Source: Candidatus Halarchaeoplasma halalkaliphilum
GTDB lineage: Archaea > Thermoplasmatota > Thermoplasmata > Halarchaeoplasmatales > Halarchaeoplasmataceae
NCBI GenBank assembly: GCA_007133925.1
Contig: SLLU01000121.1
Coordinates: forward strand, 1-8,225
DNA length: 8,225 nt
Direction: 5' to 3'
The translations under genes were made by a program, and so were the position numbers. Of the stretch, positions 1 through 6,500 are shown piece after piece. Each line of letters begins with the position of its first letter. The first letter of the stretch is position 1. The notes under the pieces were generated by a model, which searched no databases, was not told the DNA's origin, and saw only the letters and a program-made list of their open reading frames with translations.

Positions 1-99
1 CGGGAACAAGCGGGTACGGTGGTGCAGTTCGAGAGGTACGGTTTCGTGAAACTGCTGGACACGGGAGAACCGGTCACGGCGGCCTACGGACACGGTTGA
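1..99 (+). CDS. gltX: Glutamyl-tRNA synthetase, C-terminal end (partial)
   Basis: Only the last 32 codons are in the window, in frame from base 1 to the TGA at 97-99. The visible stretch contains GTVVQFERYGFVKLL followed by a short acidic turn and AAYGHG at the very end. This matches the closing beta strands of the anticodon-binding domain in archaeal-type GluRS, where a VVQFERFGFxRxD...YxAH pattern is usual just before the stop. The enzyme would charge tRNA-Glu (and tRNA-Gln in organisms lacking GlnRS) in the cytoplasm. No catalytic motif (HIGH, KMSKS-like) lies in the window, so the call rests on this tail alone. The related GlnRS shares the fold and is the main alternative. The next gene starts 41 bases downstream behind its own TATA-like element. 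Confidence 0.68.
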   Translation, partial: REQAGTVVQFERYGFVKLLDTGEPVTAAYGHG

Positions 100-103
100 A
101 ACC

Positions 104-117
104 CAAACCGTTAAATC
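104..117 (+). promoter_or_regulatory. Probable archaeal promoter (BRE/TATA) of the zinc-ribbon gene
   Basis: An A-rich BRE-like stretch (caaacc) is followed by the TATA-like gttaaat at 110-116. Archaeal transcription starts about 25 bases downstream of the TATA centre, which puts the start near 138-141, on or next to the ATG at 141. There is no Shine-Dalgarno-like sequence before that ATG, so a leaderless or nearly leaderless transcript is expected. The placement is inferred from spacing only. Confidence 0.45.
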
Positions 118-140
118 CGTAAGACTCATATGTATTCAGC

Positions 141-320
141 ATGGAACCCCACAAACACTGCGGTGTGTGCGGCAAACCGGTGCCCCTTGAAGAAACATTC
201 TGCTCCGAGAAATGCAGGGAGGATTACAGGGAGATACTCTCCAAACGCAGAAAGAGCATGTACATAATATACGGTTTACTGGCGGTGCTGCTCGTATTGA
301 TGTTCCTGCGTATGGCATGA
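141..320 (+). CDS. DUF2116-type zinc-ribbon protein with C-terminal membrane helix (59 aa)
   Basis: This small protein has an N-terminal zinc-binding module and a C-terminal membrane anchor. Four cysteines are arranged CxxC (C7, C10) and CxxxC (C21, C25, in FCSEKC), the usual layout of the archaeal DUF2116 zinc-ribbon family. A basic, helical stretch follows (KRRKS, residues 35-39), then a hydrophobic segment from about Y41 to L56 long enough to cross the membrane, with the basic patch predicted to stay on the cytoplasmic side. Family members are short archaeal proteins of unknown function. The ATG at 141 is the only sensible start and sits where the upstream TATA-like box predicts the transcript to begin. 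The stop at 318-320 is 11 bases before the coaD start, so the two genes are probably cotranscribed. The biochemical role is unknown; a membrane-tethered adaptor is possible but unproven. Confidence 0.8.
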   Translation: MEPHKHCGVCGKPVPLEETFCSEKCREDYREILSKRRKSMYIIYGLLAVLLVLMFLRMA

Positions 321-326
321 GGTGAT
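319..326 (+). promoter_or_regulatory. Ribosome binding site of coaD-DUF84
   Basis: The sequence gaggtgat matches the core of the archaeal anti-Shine-Dalgarno complement (GGAGGTGAT). It overlaps the stop of the upstream gene and lies 5 bases before the ATG at 332. It fixes the start of the fusion protein and points to translation from a shared message. Confidence 0.7.
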
Positions 327-331
327 GGTCC

Positions 332-1294
332 ATGACAGCAAAAAGGGTGATCCTGGGCGGAACCTTTCACGAACTCCACAAGGGACATGAAAGGTTGTTG
401 CGCACCGCTCTTGACATGGGACATGTGACCATAGGGTTGGTTTCCGACGAATTCCTGTCCCGATGGAAGCCACAGCTGGATGCCCCCTTCCAGGAAAGAA
501 AGGAGGCCCTGGAGCGATATCTTTCCGGATACGACTCATGGGAAATAATAGATATATCGGACCCCTGGGGGGATGCTGTTGACGGTGATTATCATACCAT
601 TGTGGTTTCATGGGACACCCAGGAGAACGGAAAAAAGATCAACCAAATGAGGAAAGAAAGGGGGAAAGGTGCCCTGGAAATGGTGGTGGTTCCCCCGGTC
701 CTGGCCAGAGATCTGATCCCCGTGAGCTCCACACGCATACGTCAGGGCCGGATCGATCATCAGGGTGAAAGGTTGATGCCGGTGAAGCTGAGTGTTGGTA
801 CGGATAACCCAACTAAGATCAGAGCAGGGGAGAAGGTGTTCTCCCGACTGTTCGATGTGGTGGTGGATGGATCATGTGTAAAGGGAACCGAGAAACAGCC
901 CATGGATATTCAGACAATTGACGGTGCCCGGACAAGGGCTGAAGTACCACCTGGATATGATTACGGTGTTGGTATCGAGAGCGGTATATTCAACAGGGGA
1001 GACGTACCCATGGCTGTGGAGTACGCTGTGATCAGGGATTCCACTGGCATGGAGACGGTCGGACACGGACCGGGGTTTCCCGTACCCGAGTACTGGACCG
1101 AGAAGATTTGCGCAGGTGTATCTTTAGGGGAGTTGACGGAGGAAACTCATCCTGGATATACCGGGAATACGGTGGATGCGCTCTCCCAAGGAACACTGTC
1201 AAGAGAGAGGTGTGTAACGGAGGCCCTCCTTTGCGCCATGATACCTCGTTTGAACCCGGAAACTTACTACAGCAGACCGTGTTCCCTCCTCTAA
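332..1294 (+). CDS. coaD: CoaD phosphopantetheine adenylyltransferase fused to DUF84/YjjX-type NTPase
   Basis: This 320-residue protein carries two enzymes. Residues 5-148 are an archaeal-type phosphopantetheine adenylyltransferase, which joins 4'-phosphopantetheine and ATP to dephospho-CoA in coenzyme A synthesis. It keeps the nucleotidyltransferase signature (GGTFHELHKGH, with HxGH at H16-H19), the IVVS strand near residue 90 and the VSSTRIR motif at 131-137. Residues 150-312 match the DUF84 inosine/xanthosine triphosphatase family, which removes non-canonical purine nucleotides. Landmarks are SVGTDNPTK at 154-162, GARTRAE near 198, GVGIESGI at 212-219, GHGPGFPVPEYW at 244-255, and the closing alpha helix ending in RLNPETYY. 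The two domains meet almost without a linker. Both parts are of normal family length, so neither looks truncated. The domain assignments are firm; the fused state is what the frame shows, but I do not know how widespread it is. A good Shine-Dalgarno site supports the ATG at 332. Confidence 0.85.
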   Translation: MTAKRVILGGTFHELHKGHERLLRTALDMGHVTIGLVSDEFLSRWKPQLDAPFQERKEALERYLSGYDSWEIIDISDPWGDAVDGDYHTIVVSWDTQENGKKINQMRKERGKGALEMVVVPPVLARDLIPVSSTRIRQGRIDHQGERLMPVKLSVGTDNPTKIRAGEKVFSRLFDVVVDGSCVKGTEKQPMDIQTIDGARTRAEVPPGYDYGVGIESGIFNRGDVPMAVEYAVIRDSTGMETVGHGPGFPVPEYWTEKICAGVSLGELTEETHPGYTGNTVDALSQGTLSRERCVTEALLCAMIPRLNPETYYSRPCSLL

Positions 1295-1332
1295 CATGTG
1301 TGAAAAGTGGTGAAAAGATTTATAATACATGT
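1294..1332 (+). promoter_or_regulatory. Promoter with direct repeats and ACATGT palindromes upstream of the KaiC-like gene
   Basis: The TATA-like tttataatac at 1319-1328 is preceded by the A-rich BRE-like gaaaaga, a strong archaeal promoter match. The transcript should begin near 1345-1352, leaving a leader of about 35-40 bases. GTGAAAAG occurs twice, at 1300-1307 and 1310-1317, exactly 10 bases apart, and the second copy is part of the BRE. The palindrome ACATGT occurs at 1294-1299 and 1327-1332, flanking the whole element. A second, weaker TATA-like ttaaata lies at 1351-1357. The promoter call is well supported; the repeats as operators are conjecture. Confidence 0.6.
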
Positions 1333-1385
1333 CGTTTCTGTGTATCGACGTTAAATAGAAAACAGGCATACAAGATGTGTGGTAA

Positions 1386-3491
1386 ATGGCCAAAAGTTCC
1401 AAATCCGGGTTGGCTTATATAGATTCCAAAAGGAGCGTTCCCTTGCAAGAAAACAGCACCGATTCGGATAAAAACGATAACCTCGCTCCGTTCGCCAGGG
1501 TGGAGGCGATCGACGAGGAAACCGCAAACATCCTATTAGATGGTGGTATGACTGATTTGGAGACCATCAAAGAATCCGGTGTCGACAAATTGGAACAGTT
1601 GTTGGAGGATGGAGAAAAGGCCTCGGTCATATATGAACAGGTTAAGGCCGTACTAGAAGGGGATCAAGTAGATACCGGTGGTAACGATGAAGAGCTCGCA
1701 AGTTGGCTGAGAGGAGATTCGGATGCAGAATTGGGTGGACTTCTGGGAAAGGAGATAGAAAAAGCCAAAAAAGACGGCGTCACAGTAAAAAACGAAACGG
1801 TTGTGGAGGACGACGAGGATTACGGTGCGCTGAAGGCCTGGCTCACAGGCGATGCGGATTCCTTCGATGATTGGCTTGGGCAGGAAAGCTTCGAGGACGA
1901 AAAAGAGCAGCTCCACGAAGAGATAGCCGAGAAAGAAGAGGGCCTTCAAAAGGCAAAAAAGGAACTTGAGACAAAGCAGGAAGCTCTGGACCGGATGAGG
2001 GAACAGTTAGAGATTTATCTGGGGGAGATGGAAGGCGGAGACTTCGATCCTCAAAAGATCATCGATGAGAACATGGAACTCCGTAACCAGGTATCGGAGA
2101 TGGAATCCCACATATCAGATCTGAAAAGGGAAAAGGAAGAACTAATAAACGATGTCATGGAGATAAAACAGGGCAGCGTGGCCATGTTGAAGTATCTAAA
2201 GGCACAGAAGGGCAGTGTGGGTCCCGGGGCAAGTAGCGAGGAAGTGGAGAAATTACAGAAGGAGAACAGTGAACTCAAGGATCGCATACATGCCATGGAG
2301 TCATCAGCTGATTACGAGGGTATGAGTGATGACATCATCAAACAGAAGCTCATAAGCAGGGAGAGGGAGATCAGTGAGAAAAATAAACGTATAGAAGATC
2401 TGATGCACGACCTGAAGTTCAAGGAAGAGGAATTCAACGAACTCAAGGAACGTATGAAGTTCAAAGAGCACGAGTTCAACGATAGGGAACAGGACCTCAT
2501 GATGCGGGAGGAAGTCATGAAGAAACAGCTCCTGGAGTTCGAATCTCTAAAACAGGAATTCGGTGGCACCACAGAGAAGGAAAGAAAGAGGCACCTGGAG
2601 AACCTGGAGAAGGAGATATCAGCCAAGGAACACGAATTGAAGGCCAAGGAGCAGTACATCCAACAGAAAGAGCGGGAACTCAGGTCCAGGGAGGAAGATC
2701 TCATAGATGAGGAGCTGGAGGATAGAAAAGAGGAGATCATGATGGAGATCCAGCAGGAAAAGGCCAAGACAGGAACCACGAGGCTTGACGACCTGACCAT
2801 GGGAGGTATACCCCTGGGCTCCAACGTTTCACTTTACGGTCCACCCCACTGTGGTAAAAGGGTACTCATAAATTCTTTCGTTGGAGAGGGGCTTGAAAAA
2901 GGAGTCCCGGCCATATGGGTTTCCACGGATAAAACCGTTGACGATATACGGGAGGAGATGAAATTCGTTCTTCCCACTTACCTTGAATACGAGAAACGGG
3001 GCTTGGTTTATTACGTGGATGGCTACTCCATGAGCATGGGCGAAGATGTGGATCCTGAAAATCCACCTGAAAACACTATCTACATAGACGGACAGTCAAA
3101 CATAGATGCCATCACCGATGCAGTGGAAAAATTTGCCGGAGAGATAATGGAGAAACACAGGTACTACAGACTGGCTTTCGTGTCCATATCCACCATCATA
3201 GCCTACCTAGATACATCCACCACCTTCAGGGCCCTTCAACCCTTCGCAGGCCGGAGAAAGAAGGACCGGGCGGTGGCCATGTACACCCTGGAGAAGGGTA
3301 TGCACAGTCAGCAGGACATATCCATGCTGGGGCACATGATGGACGGTGAAATAGAATTCAAGTTCCAACAGTTGAACACGTTCCTGAAAGTGGGCGGTCT
3401 CGGTGACGTGCAGACCAGAGACTGGGTCCGATATACATCCAGCAAGAGCGGTATAACAATGGGCTCCTTCTCACTCGATACCATCAGATGA
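1386..3491 (+). CDS. Coiled-coil protein with degenerate KaiC/RAD55-type ATPase domain (701 aa)
   Basis: This is a large acidic cytoplasmic protein with no signal peptide or membrane segment. Residues 36-91 resemble a helix-hairpin-helix domain, but the usual glycine turn is replaced by AID. Two copies of an LxxWLxGDxD...LG motif follow (L104-G121 and L149-G165). Residues about 168-460 are heptad-rich, highly charged coiled coil with a probable hinge at QKGSVGPGASS. From T462 (TGTTRLDDLTMGGIPLGS) to the end it matches the KaiC/RAD55 branch of the RecA superfamily, as seen in the GIPLGS lead-in, the phosphate-loop region, the WVSTDK strand, YYVDGYS, and the final strands near MLGHMMDGEIEF. Catalytic features are damaged. 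The Walker A serine/threonine is R492 (GPPHCGKR), the usual Walker B aspartate position reads V599 (AFVSIS), and the paired acidic residues are D515-K516. It probably binds nucleotide weakly or not at all. The ATG at 1386 is the only start; an in-frame stop lies directly upstream. Shine-Dalgarno pairing is weak. The function is unknown; a structural or signalling scaffold is the best guess. Confidence 0.8.
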   Translation: MAKSSKSGLAYIDSKRSVPLQENSTDSDKNDNLAPFARVEAIDEETANILLDGGMTDLETIKESGVDKLEQLLEDGEKASVIYEQVKAVLEGDQVDTGGNDEELASWLRGDSDAELGGLLGKEIEKAKKDGVTVKNETVVEDDEDYGALKAWLTGDADSFDDWLGQESFEDEKEQLHEEIAEKEEGLQKAKKELETKQEALDRMREQLEIYLGEMEGGDFDPQKIIDENMELRNQVSEMESHISDLKREKEELINDVMEIKQGSVAMLKYLKAQKGSVGPGASSEEVEKLQKENSELKDRIHAMESSADYEGMSDDIIKQKLISREREISEKNKRIEDLMHDLKFKEEEFNELKERMKFKEHEFNDREQDLMMREEVMKKQLLEFESLKQEFGGTTEKERKRHLENLEKEISAKEHELKAKEQYIQQKERELRSREEDLIDEELEDRKEEIMMEIQQEKAKTGTTRLDDLTMGGIPLGSNVSLYGPPHCGKRVLINSFVGEGLEKGVPAIWVSTDKTVDDIREEMKFVLPTYLEYEKRGLVYYVDGYSMSMGEDVDPENPPENTIYIDGQSNIDAITDAVEKFAGEIMEKHRYYRLAFVSISTIIAYLDTSTTFRALQPFAGRRKKDRAVAMYTLEKGMHSQQDISMLGHMMDGEIEFKFQQLNTFLKVGGLGDVQTRDWVRYTSSKSGITMGSFSLDTIR
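1695..1880 (+). repeat. Duplicated WLxGDxD peptide motif
   Basis: Within the 701-residue protein, residues 104-121 and 149-165 share the pattern L-x-x-W-L-x-G-D-x-D, then five or six residues, then L-G. Aligned positions include W107/W152, G110/G155, D111/D156, D113/D158 and G121/G165, with a one-residue length difference. The copies are separated by an acidic and lysine-rich linker. They look like two short amphipathic peptide motifs, perhaps docking elements, rather than a folded domain. Confidence 0.65.
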
Positions 3492-3504
3492 TGGCAGCAT
3501 TCGA

Positions 3505-3516
3505 AGACTTTATTTG
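3505..3516 (+). promoter_or_regulatory. Possible weak promoter upstream of the repeat-protein gene
   Basis: In the 79-base gap after the KaiC-like gene, gaagactttattt gives a purine-rich BRE-like run followed by a TATA-like ctttattt. A start about 25 bases on would be near 3537-3541, about 30 bases before the TTG start. The match is weaker than the promoter at 1319, so the repeat protein could equally be read from the upstream transcript. Confidence 0.3.
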
Positions 3517-3557
3517 GGAGAATATCTATGGCAGACAATTGAGACTATGTAAAAACC

Positions 3558-3561
3558 GGAG
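3558..3561 (+). promoter_or_regulatory. Ribosome binding site deciding the TTG start at 3571
   Basis: GGAG lies 9 bases before the TTG at 3571. An in-frame TAA at 3565-3567 excludes any earlier start, and the first in-frame ATG (3613, residue 15) has its purine-rich stretch directly touching the codon, which is too close. The TTG is therefore preferred. Confidence 0.5.
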
Positions 3562-3570
3562 TTGTAAAGG

Positions 3571-6500
3571 TTGTCTGAGAAGTACCTGAAAACAGGAAAT
3601 CTTGCAAAGGAGATGGAAAAACTCGCCAAGAAGACCGCTGAAGAAAAAAAAGCAATCCAGGATATCATGGCAGAGGCCGAAGAACTGCTCAAGTACCTCC
3701 ATGGTACAGATGATTCTGAGATCGGTGGTAAAAGGTACACTTCAATATTTGGAACCATGATAGGAGCGTATCAGGAGGAAGAAGAGGAGGCGGAGGAAGT
3801 ACCTAAACAAGAAGAGTCGGAAGCGGTGGAATTCGTGGAAAAAGCCCGTTCACTCCTTAAAGAAAACGATCTTTCCGGTTCACGGGAATATATTGATAAA
3901 GGCATTGATATACTTCGTAAAGAGGCAAGGGATAACATATCCGAATTGATCGATGAGGCCCGGGAGATACACGAACTTCTACAGGATGAAGATAACTACA
4001 AGGATTCACTTAAGAGGTTGAATGAGGCGGAGAGACACAAAAAAGAAAATGATCTAAAAGGTGCCCTGGAACGTGCAAGGGAGGCACGAAATCTGGCACG
4101 GCTAGAAATTAAGGAAAAGCTGACCGACGATTTCTCAAGACTGGAGTCCATGCTGTTCCTGGTTGAGGATCGAGATGACGCTACAGATAACATCGAGGCA
4201 ACATTCCAGGAGGCAACCGAGGCCGCGGATAACAGGGATTTCTCCAAGGCCTTTTCATTGGCTAAGGAATGCCAAGACATACTATCCAGAGATCTGAAGA
4301 TCCAGATCAAAAGAGAGATGGATATGGTTGTCAAACAGATGGATTTGATCGACGAAGGGGTAATGGACACTGATGGTTTCCTAAACAATGTGAACACATA
4401 CCTCGAAAAGGGGCACTATGACGGTGCTTTACTATTGATAAACGATGCAAAAAGTGACCTGAACCAGGCACTGGAAGTAGTAGTGGAAAAGAAGGAGATC
4501 GAACTTGAGAGAGAACTTCAGGAAGCAGACGAACTCGAATGTGACATAAGTGGTGTGAAGGAAGAGCGTGACCAGATCGAAGAGCTCATCTGGAAGGGTC
4601 GATTCAGCGATGCCTACGAAATGATAGATAGCACTCTTCAAAAGGTGAGTGCCTTAAAATTAAACAAAGTGCTCAGGACCATAGCGGAATCAAAGAATCA
4701 CTTCATCAAGGGTAAGGCCATAGGGATCGATATCAACATACCCATGGAGTACCTTAACAAGGCAAGGGATTCTCTTAAGGAGGGAGACTTTTGTGGTGCG
4801 CTAGAATGGGCAAAAGGTGGTAGGGAAAAGGTAAGGGAACTGGTGGAGGAACATGAGGGTCTGAAACTCCAACTGGCTGAAGCACAGAGGATGGTGAACG
4901 GACTCCGTGAAATAGGCATAGAACCCCCAGAGGCCTTAAAAATTCTTGATGATGCTCATGATGCCCTAAAAGATAAGGATTATGAACAGACAAAAGAGAT
5001 GTTGGATGAGTTTTATGCTTATCTTGATGAAAAACTCGAACCCCTTATAATGGACATAGTGGACTCTTTGGAGGACCATCTAAACACCGCCGAGGAGATG
5101 GGTTTGAACACCACGGAATATGTGGAACAGACAGAGGTGTCCATAGCCAACATAAAATCGGGAAAATACGTAATAGCGGGACAGATCGCACAGACCACCC
5201 TGCAAACTCTTGAGTCCCAGATAAGGGGAGATCTGGAAAAACGGATTGCCAGTTTGAGTGGTGTGATAGAGCGTGTGAAGGCAAAGGAAGAATATCCCGA
5301 GGATATAGAGGAGGTCACTGAAGCACTGGAAGATATAGAAAAATCCTTTGAAAAGGGTGAATTTGCTGTAGCTCACCGAACTCTTGAAGAAACATTCGAG
5401 GATATAAGAAAATGGGGTATAGGTGAAGCCGAAGAAAGGTATAGTCAGGTCAAGGAACTTTTGGAACTGATAGAAGATATAGGCATCCCGGACATAGATG
5501 TGGAAAGGTACAGGAAGGGGATGGAGGAGGTTTCGATCGCATTCTGGGATGACGATTTTCCCACGGTCATAAACCTCTCCGGAGATCTCATAGAGGAGAT
5601 GTCTCAGGATCTTTCCCAAACAGCCAAGGATGTTTTCACCAATGCCAAAAAGGAAACGGTCAAGGTGAAACATGAAGGGATAAACATAAATGTTCTAAGA
5701 AAACGCTTGAAGAAATGTAAAGAGAACATGAAGTTGGAGAATTACGGTGAGGTCATAAAGGAAGCCATGAAGGTCGAGGAAGTCGCCAAAAGGCTTTTGG
5801 ATAAAAGGAGTACTAGCTACGAACTGATTTATGACGTTTCCAGTGAGTTGATCAAACTCAAAAAAGAAGGACGGTTGGAGGATACAACACCCGTCAAAGA
5901 TTTACTTCAAACCGCCCAGGAATGCTTTCACAATCATGATTACACACAGGCGGAAAGTCTTGCCCTTCAAGCCAGGGACAAGATCGCAGAATTGGAAGAT
6001 AAGTATAGATTCGTTTACACACTTAGGTCGTTCAGACAGGACCTTGAGTTGGCCCTCAATTTGGGTATAGATACAGATGAAGTTGAAAAAGCCCTGGATG
6101 TGAATTCTATATTGAAGGAGGGGGATCTCGACAAGGGCCTGTTGAAAATAAAGGCTGCCCAGGATGCTTTGAACCAGAAGTTATTGGTTTACATTGAACC
6201 GGAGATAAATGGCTCCAGAGAGATGATCCAGGGTGCCGAAGAGATAGGGGTTGATGTCAGCAAACCCGCTGAGTTACTGGATAAAGCAGAGGAGATGCGG
6301 GACGAAAGGAATTTCGGAGATGCCTTGAGGTACCTTGAAGAGTGTAAATTAGAGATGGAAAAGATAAAGAACCGGAGCCGTCAGGCCGCCGGGGGTTTGA
6401 AGTACCTCAAGGAACGGATCATCAATGCCAAGGAGATGTATGCAGACATAACGGAAGCAAATGAATATTTGAAAAAGGCATTCGATGCCCTTAACGCTGA

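Noticed and set aside
276..611. A 111-codon minus-strand frame over the zinc-ribbon and CoaD start
   Set aside because: It is antisense to two genes with clear family motifs and has proline/arginine-rich content without any domain.
1331..1349. Short inverted repeat GTCG...CGAC in the leader of the KaiC-like gene
   Set aside because: A four-base stem with an 11-base loop is too weak, and it straddles the predicted transcription start.
1108..1422. A 104-codon plus-strand frame spanning the end of the CoaD-DUF84 gene and the next promoter
   Set aside because: It overlaps well-supported coding sequence in another frame, crosses the promoter and has no recognisable domain.
2312..2824. A 170-codon minus-strand frame, very rich in serine
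   Set aside because: It is the antisense shadow of the glutamate/lysine-rich coiled coil; the composition is an artefact of reading that strand backwards.
3488..3589. A 33-codon frame (ATG at 3488 or 3491) overlapping the KaiC-like stop, with three cysteines near its end
   Set aside because: There is no clear ribosome binding site, it runs into the start of the repeat protein, and it resembles no small protein I know. It is probably chance.
5080..5673. A 197-codon minus-strand frame with hydrophobic stretches
   Set aside because: It lies entirely antisense to the repeat array, has no start context, and its hydrophobicity follows from the charged codons on the other strand.
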